DNA from: Cyclospora cayetanensis
Lineage: Eukaryota; Apicomplexa; Conoidasida; Eucoccidiorida; Eimeriidae
Assembly (NCBI RefSeq): GCF_002999335.1
Contig: NW_020312124.1
Span: 18,610-82,609, forward strand
Direction of reading: 5' to 3'
DNA: 64,000 nucleotides
Positions 33,434 to 44,125 of the stretch are shown here, piece by piece (within the stretch, counting starts at the first letter, position 1; each line of letters begins with the position of its first letter). Made by a program: the position numbers and the translations under genes. Under the pieces are notes generated by a model. That model saw only the letters and a program-made list of their open reading frames with translations. It was not told the origin of the DNA and searched no databases.

Positions 33434-35064
33434 TTAAGAGCTGCCATCCGGACTGGGGCATGGAACGGTGTAACAGAAGGAGGAAACTCTTCCTCCAACA
33501 TCCTTCCACTGGTTCAGCCCCAGCAGATTTTCAAGCCAGCAAGTATTCGGCACGTCGCTGTCCACTGAAACCACAAACCAGAACCCGCGGATTTAGCCAT
33601 AAATCAACGAGAAGGTGGCGCTAACTCCACAGGTCAAACATACTGCGTCAAGAAGCGCTCGCGCAGGAAGAAGAACTCACCGAGGAGGGCACCGCTAATT
33701 GCTGTAGACTTATAAATAGATAAATATATACGTATACATATGTATGTATATTAAGCGAAAAAACCGAACATGCGATGCCTGGAGAAAGGGGAAAAGAAAG
33801 CGAGGGATGAGCGCACACCCGTAGATCGCCTTACATGAGCCCATAATATAATTCATATTTTGTTCGATGCTGCAGTCTGGCCCCGCATAGAATTTTTCGG
33901 TGGTTTGCAAAGCCTCGCAGTCGCACACGAGCTCGAGGAGAGTTCCTGATCCATGCATGCAGAGGACAGGGTGCACACGTAAAAGGCATGCGTCTCTCTG
34001 GAGTTGAGTCCACGTCGAGATACATGCATGCAGTTGAAAGCACACGTAGAGAGGCACATACACACGGAAAAAAGATGTGCAGAGAGGAGAGGCAGATCTG
34101 CCAGCCACCCCGATAGGGCTAGTAGCGCATGGCAAGAAGAGTACCGGAGGTATGCAGCGGCAGGACAGACGGGAGGAATACTGTTGCCTCTCGCCGAGAC
34201 GCCCAAGCCGGGGTAGTGCATTCAACGCAGAAAGCAGGGGGCAGAAGATTCATGGAGGCGCGCACAATCACCCACGGAGAGAGCGAGAAATATGAGGAGG
34301 CGAAAGGCATTCGACACACTGACCGCAAGCCAGAGCGAGGCACACAGAGCTCAACCTAGAAAATCGGCAGCTCCTAAAGACCAACCTGAGGCAACATTAA
34401 CTCCGCATTTGGCGCCGTTCTTGCAGTAAGCCAAGACCTGCGCATCGGCGGGGAAAAAGCTTATGCAATCCCCCCCTGTTGCAGATTGGCAGTTCGACGG
34501 GGGTATTGCTGCAAAGCAACACACGACGGCATAGTCGCAGCAAGCAGAGAGTGGGACGGGCGTCTGCGTAGCGGGGGAGACGAATCACGTGGCCTCCTTT
34601 TCTGGGTAGCATGCTCATGAGCCGCTTATCCGGTGATGTCAGTGGTAGCAGTGCACACAGATGCAGCAACGCAAAGGCTTCCCGACCAACGGCGCAAGAA
34701 GCGTTGAAGCGGCAGCGGCCGGGGGGATAGGCAGAGCAATGCTGAGCGAGCAAGAGACGGAAAGGAGTGGAGCAAACGCAGGAGCACCCCGCTCGGATGG
34801 AGCACAGGCACGAGCAACGCTAGAGACACGGCGGTGTCACGACGCTTGGAGGTTCAAGGAAGCGGAAGGGAGGGAGAGAAAGATAAGACGCAGATCCGCT
34901 AAGGGGAAACCGAAAAAGGAGGATGTGGAGGCGGCAGAGAGCAAGAAAGAAAGATAATAACACAGAAAGAAGCATGGCGTACACTGTATGGACAGCAGGG
35001 CTGACACGAGTAGCAGCAGCCACGGCTTCTGCTGCTGCACAGAGGGCCTCGACGTGCCACCCAT
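33434..35064 (-). CDS. Small secreted EGF-like protein, five exons
   Basis: Minus-strand exons join in phase: 34983-35064, 34386-34508, 33835-33945, 33681-33701 and 33434-33564, giving about 155 residues. Residues 1-27 are a classic signal peptide: MGGTSRPSVQQQKP, then WLLLLVSALLS. Next come NCQSATGGDC, a spacer, and a single EGF-like module spread over two exons: CKNGAKCGVNVASG, then VCDC and EKFYAGPDCSIEQN, which matches CxNGxxC...CxC...GxxGxxC. The fourth exon is only 21 bases but restores phase. The last exon encodes VPNTCWLENLLGLNQWK, with a further Cys pair, and ends PSPDGSS. No transmembrane anchor is seen. Secretion is supported by sequence; a micronemal or surface role would be speculation. 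A plus-strand Lys/Glu ORF at 34661-34957 is the shadow of a pyrimidine-rich intron. Confidence 0.68.
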
Positions 35065-35197
35065 GAGCAGGAAGTTTGGCGGAAGGAGCCACGCGAAGAA
35101 GGAGGCCTAGAGCGGCGGAGAACGCCTTGAATTGCTTTGTTGCGAAGCAGGTCACTGGCAGGCAGCGTCAACCTGAGTGTCTGGGGAAAACGATGGG

Positions 35198-35755
35198 CTA
35201 ACGAAGAAACTCCTCCGCTATCGCTGCAGTACGTCTCTGAGGGTTGGACGTCTGATCTTGAGTAGATGAGACTGGCAGCCCCTGCGGGGTGAGCTGTCTG
35301 TACACTGCAGCTTCAGACGTCGAGCCACCGGGGAACAAGCCGCGCAGGAGGGTGCAAAGTCTCGAGTCTGAGGCTTCTTGTGCCGAAGCGTGCAAAGGCG
35401 TATAGAAAAATATATTATTACAGAAGTATCACACATTGAGGTCCCCGTATGCTAAGGCATGGCACGCAGCAATCACGTCATTCCCAAGCACAGAGGCCCC
35501 AAGGAGGGGGGGCCACTTTCCCCCCCTGTAGCCCACTGGTCTAAGCAAAATCACGTGCGTGAAGCTTTTATTTCCCATGTCTTTGAGTCCATACATATAT
35601 ATATATTTTTTATATGAGAATATGTCTGAAGGTAACGCTTTGAGCGGTGCTACTGAAGATGCAAGTCCCTGATCCGGGCATAGAGAAAGGGCACGGAAAC
35701 TTGGGGTGTAGTAGACCCATGACGCCTCAGCACGTACTGCGAGTTTATCCCCCAT
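35198..35755 (-). pseudogene. Ankyrin-repeat-like reading frame interrupted by TGA
   Basis: The upstream part (about 35432-35540) reads WPPLLGASVLGNDVIAACHA, then LAYGDLNV, like the helix pair and tail of an ankyrin repeat. In the same frame after the TGA at 35429-35431 comes TPLHASAQEASDSRLCTLL, the diagnostic start of another repeat, continuing to AEEFLR and a stop at 35198. No AG acceptor lies between the TGA and TPLH, so simple splicing does not remove the stop. An AT-rich intron-like block at about 35590-35610 precedes the first part. This may be a decayed gene, a readthrough gene, a selenocysteine codon (unlikely) or a sequence error. Confidence 0.45.
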
Positions 35756-38416
35756 ATGCGAACCTCAGCTGTGTGCCAAAGATTCCTATTTAGATCACTG
35801 CTTTTGCTGCTCTAGATGCCTCAGCGGTTGTTGGTGCAAGCTTTGCCTACGTATACAGTTGTGGTGGCACAACAACGCCACAATTGGGTCGTTGTGATGC
35901 CCTCACACTTTTGACCAATAGGACCCAGCTGTAGTTATACTACGCGGTGGACTCTGCGATGCACAAATTATCGCGCTTCGATATGTTTGTCTGCATTTCG
36001 GATGCACCCAAGTAGCCACTGTTACTTGGATGATGCTGTACTCTCAACTTTGCACGGCCTGTCTTTCTAGCTCTTTGGTGCATGGATCTACCATAAGTGT
36101 GAACGCGGAACCACTGGGCTGTCAGTGCAGCAGTAGCGGGCTGCACGCAACGGCTCGGTGTCTTCTACTACATTGGTATTAATGTCCATCGCTGCATTCC
36201 GTTAAGTATTGACTTTATTTCCTGGCTGGTCTCCTACTTTATTTGCTGCAGGTCATTAGTAATAACTATCACCATAACACAGCAATAAATACTAGGTGTA
36301 CCCCTCCGCGCTAACTTGCCGCACGCACGCACCTGGTGTGAATGAATGCTTGGGAGATCAGGTAGCCTGGCGTGCTTGGACACTGCATATCCCTCCGGGG
36401 CCGCCTTCGTGTCGAGCATCAGTGGCTTAAGGTTAAGGTCGAGAATAACACTAATGATCTCTCCTATATACATATAAAGGCGCTCAGTCATGGTCGTGGC
36501 GCTCCAAGAACTCTTTACAGAGAACCAAGGAGGAGCGTTGCACAGAGGGCTGTTTCTCCGTGTTGAAGACTGTTTCGATCATCTCGTGCACAAAGCAGCA
36601 TATGGATAGACACAAACCACCATGATTTCGACGTTTTGAAGGATTGGGTATGGGTTTGGAGACAAATACGCAAACGCACTCTACATATACATGTGTATCT
36701 GTGAAGGGTTCCCACCGATAAGCGGACTCGTGTAAGGTGTGATCCAAGCAACAGAGTGACTATAAGCGAAAACCCCAAGAAAGGTGTCTTCTCATCTTTT
36801 AGTTCGACCAAAGAGAATACAATTAAGAGAATGACTGTTGCGTCCTCGATCGAGGGCCGTAAAAGCCATATATGGATAACCGACAAAGGCTTGCAACATG
36901 TGGTCTTTTAAACATTCTGCGGTGTAAGCCCTTTTCTTCTCTTAACAATAAGCCCTTTTCTTCCCTTTACAATGAACTCCGAAGTTGTGTGCACGAATCC
37001 AGTATAGCCCTGGTGCTTCAGGAAACTTAGAATTTTGATGGTGCCAGAGGCCCTGATAGCCAACTTAAGGCTCTTTAATGGGTTCTCGGATTTGACCATT
37101 AGGCCTCAGAGTCACCTCGTAGGCGGACAGAATGGCGAAAAAGGGGTGTGGCATTAACGCATTCTGTTTCATCCGTCTTGCGAAGACTCGGCAGCTCAGT
37201 TCGCGGCCTAATAGCTCAAACAAGGATTTCAAACATCCAAAAACCGACCACTTCAGGAAGGGCCCTGTCATTGACGATAATCGCCATACTTCATTTAAAA
37301 TGCATTATCGTTCAGCCAAAAGATTAGCTTCCTTTCTTGTACACACAAATGCGTGTGCTATTCACTGGAAGGCGCAAACGCTCACGAGGCTGTGCACTGC
37401 GCAAGCCGCTACCACTAAGGCAACAGAGGGAGACCACTGGCCTCATGGACATTACGTGAGCTTGAGTGGAGGCTTAAAATGCATGGATCCTTTCAATGGG
37501 AAGGACACGCTTTATAGGGATGCAAAGAATCAGCATCCCCATAAAGCGGATTATTTAGACACTGCAGTTTGCTGGAAGCAGGTTTTACAGAAAGGTTCTA
37601 TCCGTAACGCCGTGATGCAAATGTGTAGGCAACTCAAGGCCTCGCCATTCTGAGCTCCCCTAAACCTGTGTTGTGCAGCGGAGTTTATAATATGAACCCT
37701 AAGCGGACTTAGCTGCACAGAGATATCCCTTAGTAGAGTCCTGAGGGATGAACGCTTTGTTTTGCAGCTACTGGGTGTCAATCTAGAGGCCTGCTAGCCA
37801 CTCTTCCTTGCAACTTGAGAGAAGACAATAGGAAGAGAATCAGCTAGCCAGCGTACTTGTGTTACAGCGATGCGAATGGATAGCGTCACCTGTACTCTGG
37901 TGCAGAAGGCCTTTATTACGGCTTTGGTGCGGTCACTGTTGAGTCGTTGAGCGGAAAAAAACAAGGTGGCACAGCTTGTTGCTCTTTACAAACAACACGG
38001 GCTCCCCGATTAGCCATTAAAGCCGGTGTATCTCTATAGCCTTGTCGGAGCTACATTCAGCTACTGCCGCGCAAGTTTTTGAAAGGTGCTCGACATTGGA
38101 AGTCTCTGCTGCTGCTTCTTGAAAGAGAAATGCACCTTGATTAGAACGTTTAAAAGCATCCAGTGTGCAGTTAACACCCTCTGCAGCAAGTCCGAGCTAC
38201 CCGCGCATACCTCGTGGTGTACCTTGCGCGGGATCGCCTCTCTCAGTAACATCAAGCACGCCTTGGCACAGGTAGCGATCCAGAAAATAGAGCTCTTCCT
38301 GTGTATATGCATGTATGCGTAGCATTACACTAGATCAATCTATATATACATATATTTTTTTCTGAAAGCTCTATGGAGGCGTCATGCGCCTTGTTGCTCC
38401 TTTCAACCGTCGTGTG
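35756..38416. other. Gene-poor, AT-richer region
   Basis: About 2.7 kb between the ankyrin-like frame and the ETF-QO 3' end. Except for the 173-codon ORF at 37132, ORFs are short. Duplicated AAGCCCTTTTCTTC motifs occur at about 36927-36965. Nothing else is recognisable. Confidence 0.45.
37132..37653 (+). CDS. Isolated 173-codon ORF, no known family
   Basis: Starts MAKKGCGINAFCFIRLAKTR and ends MCRQLKASPF. It is hydrophilic and His/Lys-rich with scattered Cys, and has no signal peptide, membrane span or homopolymer. It is the only substantial ORF in 2.6 kb and lacks the CAG bias of neighbouring genes. Length alone makes it mildly notable; it could be chance, an exon or an eroded element. Confidence 0.3.
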   Translation: MAKKGCGINAFCFIRLAKTRQLSSRPNSSNKDFKHPKTDHFRKGPVIDDNRHTSFKMHYRSAKRLASFLVHTNACAIHWKAQTLTRLCTAQAATTKATEGDHWPHGHYVSLSGGLKCMDPFNGKDTLYRDAKNQHPHKADYLDTAVCWKQVLQKGSIRNAVMQMCRQLKASPF

Positions 38417-41400
38417 CTACATGTTGCTGTAGTTGGGGCCTCCTCCTCCTTCCGGTACTGTCCACTCAATAAAGTCTTTGGGGCATTTAATGGCGCAGCA
38501 TTTGCAGTGGATGCAATTTTGCTTATTGATTTGCAGAAAGGCCTTTCCGGAGGGGTCCTCGAGGTACTCATAAACCCTAGAAGCACTCAGTGCAGAGACA
38601 GCTGGAGAAGGCGCTGGTGGTAGACAGGACGCACGGCGTCGTTCGCAAAATCACTGGTCTACACGTCCGTGTGAGGAATTTGCACGGAGTAGGCGCAAGG
38701 GCCTTGACAAAGCAGGGGTTGAAGCAAAAGAGCCAGAGAGTGCGCGCAAGACGGACACTAGGCAGCAGAGGCTGTCGAGAGCGTGTGGGAGGAAGCGAAA
38801 ATTCGAGGGCAACAGGATACTTTGGTGGCAGAGGCAAGAGGGAAGCACAACACAGATCCAGAAGTACATACAGATATTGCGCACTTGCGCGAAAGAGAAA
38901 GAGAGAACGCAGCACATGGTCTAAAAATGAATAATTCCCCATCACAGGTCGTTTGTTTCGATATATATACACATGTATGTACGTATAATTATGTGCAGAT
39001 CCATATGAACGCCTACGGTATCTTATCTGTAGGAGATACACAAGCATGTGTACATGGGTGTGGGTATATTTTTAAGAGGAAACATCCACACGCACATAAA
39101 TACACACACATAGTACACATCTCATCACATGTGAGGGCTGTTACCCTGCCGGACAGAAGCGGCTCTCTGGAGCAGCAAATTCTTTGAGAGAGATTTCCAC
39201 TGGAACATCTTGCAACCCATCTCGCACCTGAATCAAAAACAAACGATTATTTTTAAATTGGCAGTTTGTTTGCGAGACCATGGGGCTTTACGGGCTGCTT
39301 CTGCCCTTGTACAATTCAAAACCATGCCTGTCCGGACGAAGCACCGTGTATATGACATCGATTTGGAAAGTCTGCAATGCCTGCGAACAGCCCCTTCGTC
39401 ACGCGAGAGACTGGAAAGGGCAAGCTGCGTGCAATACGGACGGCGCTAGCTTCGATGCATGCAGGGAGATGGACAGGAGGGAAAGCATTTAAATGCTAGA
39501 AAGCGGCCTGTTTGGGCGGGCATGAAGACTGTGGGCATATTAATGAGGAGGGAGTCGGGGAGATTCGAGGCACATGAAAGGCACTTCTAAAAGCCCCCAA
39601 GAGGCGTTTCCTTGCGCACTTTGAGATGGCAAGGCTGATCTTCTCGGTGCCAGACACCGCTCCTGGCCAGGCTCTCAGTTAGGGGAAAGCTGTACGCAGA
39701 CACACCGAGCCGCAACAAGTTCAGAATACGCAAACGCATTAAGGAATGTGCAGGAAACTAAGTGCAGGAAACTAAGCGCTCTCGGGTAGGCGTTCAGAAC
39801 AAGGGGCCGCGTGGCTGTAGGCCGAGAGGTACAGCAGCGCAGAGGCCACCGTTAGAATTGGGGGGAAAGTAGTGAAAAAAGAGGTCAAGATAGGGGCTTT
39901 TGCAATTGGCGGCATGATGGAATGCAAGAAAATCCAGTGCCGCGAACCATAGAGAGCCCAACAAGTTCAGAGATCGGCACCAAAAGGCATGAAGGAAGAG
40001 GCCGGCCGAAGAGCTGCGTTAATACAGCGATTCAGCATGCATTGCGACGATAGAGTTGTACAACAACAATGGGAGGCGTGTAAGGGAACTGTGGATATAG
40101 TTTGGCTAAAACGTGCCTAAGAATCCCGTCCGGAGGACTGTATTCAATAGGATGATGCTTCACGGCTTTCTCCGTCATCTCGCTGTCTCGCTTCTTCCAT
40201 TTGAGCGTATACGGCTCGCAACCCTTCGTTAAGACCAAATGCACAAAGCTTCCCAACAACCCTCCTACTAGGCCCCACTGAAAGCATGGCTTGGCATTCC
40301 TCACCTACACTCATACACATGCACACATATACACATATACACATATACACATGCACACATATACACATATACACATGCACACATATACACATACACACAT
40401 ACACACATATACACATATACACATGCACACATACACACATATACACATACACACATATACACATACACACATATACACATATACACATACACACATATAC
40501 ACATATACACATACCTATACTGCTCTCTAGCGTCAAGCGTGTATAGCCTGATGAAGGAGATACAGCGCCTGTCACGCAACGTCTGCTACTACAGGGGTAA
40601 TCCTTCGGATTACAGCTCACGCTGTGAAGTTCCTGCCACAGCTTGGACTGCCGTACAGCGGTTTCATAGCCGACAGGCACGCGCGGCTGCGCTGTCTTGG
40701 GGGCTGGTGCCTCCGATCGTAGAAATTCGGCTGCTTCTTGCGCTGCAATAATCCCGGACCGCATGGCCAGATGCACGCCCTTGACTGCAGGGACGTTCAG
40801 GAAGCCTGCACTGTCGCCTAGCAGCATGCCTGCATGCAGTCGAAAAACGCCCTCAAGAGCCTGGTAAGCTGCATAAGCCGCAGACGACGCCAGGGCTTAG
40901 TTTGTTTTTGCACGGAGATGCAGCTGTGTGGAACGTCCACAAAGGCAGGAGGGGGAAGGGTCTTATGAGAATCTGTTTTTACGCATCTTTTTGCTTATGG
41001 TTTTGCATGCACCTCCCGGAAACGCAAGCTTGGGTATGGCCTGCCATCCGCCTTCTGACACGCACTTCGCGCCGTACGAAATACAGCGCGCTCCGACAAG
41101 TAGCGAGGCCAGGATGGGGTGGCTCTTGAAACGCTGGAATTCCAAATAGGGGCTGCAGGCATCAAGCGGGAAAAAAACCCAAGCGAAAAGTGTGAGACTG
41201 TAGGATCGGCGGGGGCTAAGCGGCAGCACAGAGCGCAGCCAAGGACATGGTGCAGGAAAAGGCAGAAAAGACTGGGCGAAAGGGAGAGAGAAGATGATGA
41301 ATGACAATGATGATGAATGATAATAATGATGAATGATAATAATGATGAATGACAATGATGATGAATGACAATGATGATGAATGACAATGATGATTAATGA

Positions 41401-42211
41401 TAATAATGATTAATGATAATGAATGATAATGAAGATGAATGATAATAAATGATGAATGATAATGAATGATAATGATGATGAATGACAATGATGATGAATG
41501 ATAATGATAATAAATGATAATAATGATGAATGATAATGATGAAGCAGAAGGGGAAAAATAAGAAATAGAAGGAAAATCGTAATAAAAGAAGGAGGAGAAG
41601 GCCAACTGTAGGAACGAGCTGTGAGGAGGCACGGGGGTCTTTTCGGACGCCATGGCTGCAGAAACTGCAAGTGCCAGGCCGTCTTAGGAAGCGCGTAAAG
41701 GAGCACACGTGTGCGAAGTCAGTTGCACTTGAGGTAGGGGTCTTTATAATCTAGGCTAATAACGAGGCCTATAGAGAGGCAGCCTCCTTGGGTTTCGTAT
41801 GCAAAGCCGCCTCCAAACGCTCGGGAGTACAAGGGCCAGCCTAGTGTATGCAGAACTCTTCCTGGGAACCGAGCAGAGGGGGGCAGCATCCACACCTCTT
41901 TCAGCCCTACGGAACGGCAACAGAGCAGCACGCTGCAGCATCGAAAGCGTCAAGTCATCAACTGACTGCAGGCCTTACAGAAGTTTTCACGCAGAAGAAA
42001 ACTGCCCTCCCCCGCCACCCTGAGCGCGCCAAGGCCCCTTCCTGCAGCGGCAGAAAGACAGCTAGGCACGCGGCAGTCGGGAGAGATACCAGAGACGCGA
42101 CAGGGAGAGCGAAAAAGCAGAGCTATCCTCTGAGGCTGTGTCACGATGCACCGAAGCCTCCAAAAGACACAGATAGATACACAGCGGACGAGGGTAGAAA
42201 GCCGCATAGGG

Positions 42212-42255
<44 letters not shown>

Positions 42256-43424
42256 ATGTATGTGTAGCAAGGGCGAGAAACTGAGGCGAGAAGATGGGGG
42301 TTTGCCTGAAAGGTATGCCTTGTACAAAAGCTCATAGACTTACCAAGGCCGTATTTTGTCGGGCACAAAGTTTCTTGCCTGAGGTCGAAAGCGGAGACGA
42401 CCTGCTCTGCTAGAGAGCCTTTAACGCCCTCCGCGATAAGGAGACAATTAGACTGCACATCCACACCGGGGGTGAAGGAGGCGAGGGGTTTGCCATGGGG
42501 TCCGAGGCCGCAGTCGGCTGTCCGTACACCGGAAACATACCAGCCCTCCCTGCGTATAGCTGCTGGTGCGACTGCAGAAAGGGGTACTAGAGCCTCCCCT
42601 TTTTGCCTTTGCAGCAACAGTTCTGCTGCGGCATAGCCTGGAAAGACGTCGACTCCCAACGCCTCCGCGTAGGCGCCTAGCCACCGACAGAGAGCGCCTA
42701 GAGAGATGATGAAATTTCCTTCGTTGCGGAGCACCGAAGGCATCATGCGACGGGGCAAAGACACCGAGTGCTTGGCATCCAGCAAGAACACAAGGCGATC
42801 TTGCGTCACAGGAGTCATCTGGGGAAAGGCACCTGCGTTGGCAGTGAGAGGTTCTTCGAAGAGAAACTTTTGTTGGCCCTCTTGCACCGCGCCAAGAAGA
42901 CTTGCCGAGGCACTTGCGTGAGGCTCGACAGACACGCCTTCCAGCGGATCCCCCCGTCTCCCCTCAGAGGGAGCCTCCCCCCGAAGCAAAATCCTCCACC
43001 CTGGCAGTAGCTCGTCTAAGGCCGATGGCTTTAAAACGCTTCCCGAGACTATGTGGCCTCCCAACGCGGCTGCCTTTTCGATCAGGCAAACTGAAATGCT
43101 GGTGCGCTGCGCGGCTGCAATTTGCTTGAGCCGAATCGCAGCAGCCAGACCTGCTGGGCCCCCGCCTACAATGACAGCGTCATACAGAAGGCGTTCTCTC
43201 CTAGAAGAAGTCGTCGAGGCGCTCGCTTCCCGAGTTTGCAGCCGCGGTGCACTGCAGAACGCGAAGTTCAAAGAAGAATAGGGCCGGACGAAAGGTTCTA
43301 CAGTCGGCAGGAGGTCACAGGGAGAGCCTCCAGGAAGGCGCCAGACGAAAGGCTTCTCCCTCGGGGAGAGGCAAGCTGCTGCCCATCGCCGGAATACCAA
43401 AAAAGGCGGCATGAACGAACGCAT
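38417..43424 (-). CDS. ETFDH: Electron-transfer flavoprotein:ubiquinone oxidoreductase (ETF-QO), mitochondrial
   Basis: ETF-QO passes electrons from reduced ETF to ubiquinone at the inner mitochondrial membrane. Eight exons join in phase to about 702 residues: 42344-43424 (Arg-rich targeting N-terminus; FAD site DAVIVGGGPAGLAAAIRLKQ; EKAAALGGHIVSGSV; NEGNFIISLGALCRWLG), 41729-41906 (GLKEVWMLPP), 41013-41152 (YGAKCVSEGGWQAIPKLAFP), 40621-40829 (MLLGDSAGFLNVPAVKGVHL), 40117-40304 (GCEPYTLKWKKRDSE), 39620-39689 (GVWHREDQPCHLK), 39145-39227 (APESRFCPA) and 38417-38576 (NCIHCKCCAIKCP, EWTVPEGGGGPNYSNM). Cysteines of FCPA and CxxCxxC form the 4Fe-4S ligands. It is longer than the roughly 617-residue human protein, partly through an insert near GDPLEGVSVEP. 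Intron 5 needs a GC donor. It is divergent from GrpE. Confidence 0.95.
40306..40515. repeat. CACATATA microsatellite in ETF-QO intron 4
   Basis: About 210 bases of ACACATATACACATGC-type units between exons starting at 40621 and ending at 40304. It creates long spurious His/Thr/Tyr or Cys/Val ORFs on both strands. Confidence 0.92.
41284..41545. repeat. AATGATGATGAATGA repeat in ETF-QO intron 2
   Basis: About 260 bases of degenerate AATGATAATGATGATG units inside the intron between exons 41729-41906 and 41013-41152. On the transcribed strand it is TCATT-rich, so it is pyrimidine-rich in the pre-mRNA. Confidence 0.92.
42212..42247. repeat. (TA)n tract in ETF-QO intron 1
   Basis: A clean run of about 18 TA dinucleotides followed by GTATGTATATGTATG within the first intron of ETF-QO. 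Confidence 0.95.
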
Positions 43425-44125
43425 GTCTGCTTCTTTTCCGACTTCGTCAAGGGCCTCCGCAAGGGGGTACGATATCGTCGGGGAAGAAGATTCGAACGAA
43501 AAAATGGGTATTCCATATTATGTAGCTAGGACGTAGCGGAGTCGCGCCTGCATCTATCTATATATGTATATCTAGGCACATACAATATACAGCCGCAGTG
43601 CACCGTGCACTACTTCGGGGAAAGCGGCGGACGCACGCCTCCGCGCCACTCGAAACCAACTGCAATACGTCTGCACACACTCCGTGAAGCCCCTTCTCCG
43701 TGTCTCAATATGCGTTTCCTGCAAGAATTTACGGTGGTCGTAAGGCAACAAACTCTCCCCCTCCCCGAAAAGCAGTCTCCTCTCCCCTGAGCACCTGCGA
43801 CTTTGCGCAGCGCGTGTTGCAGCAGCGCCGGGAAGACTTTGATGCCTCTGAGGCGCGTAGGGCCCCCAGCCGGAGATCTGTAGGCTTGCTGCGCCCTTTT
43901 TGCATGCTAAAGGGTATCTGCATGCGTTTTCTTCATGGAAGGATATTCTTTAGATCCCGATTTCCTCCCCAAAAGGCCCCCCACCCCCAGCAGCCGCCTA
44001 AGAAAACGCTGCCCCACCCCCTACGCATCCCTCTTCCCTCCCCCCGACCCAGAGGCCGTCCTTCCGGAGGAAAATAAAATTCCCCTGCCTTCTCCCCACC
44101 CACCTCTCCCTCCCTCTTTCGGAGA
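43425..44125. promoter_or_regulatory. Divergent promoter region, ETF-QO / GrpE
   Basis: About 700 bases separate the start codons of two mitochondrial genes transcribed away from each other. The right part is strongly C-rich on the plus strand (CCCCACCCCC-type, near 43975-44110). No specific factor site is recognisable. Confidence 0.5.

Noticed and set aside
34661..34957. Plus-strand Lys/Glu/Arg-rich ORF, coding-like in composition
   Set aside because: It is antisense to a pyrimidine-rich intron of the secreted EGF-like gene, whose exons match in phase and have a signal peptide. Purine-rich shadows of introns mimic charged proteins.
40144..40827. 227-codon minus-strand ORF
   Set aside because: It reads correctly through ETF-QO exon 4 and then through a microsatellite intron. 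The real splice at 40621 is supported by phase and ETF-QO alignment.
42141..42343. Apparent continuation of ETF-QO to codon 427
   Set aside because: The frame runs into the (TA)n intron. The GT at 42343 and the next exon at 41906 restore the conserved GLGKEVW-like junction.
43485..43500. GATTCGAAC resembling a tRNA T-loop
   Set aside because: No flanking stem pairs, acceptor stem or anticodon arm could be drawn on either strand.
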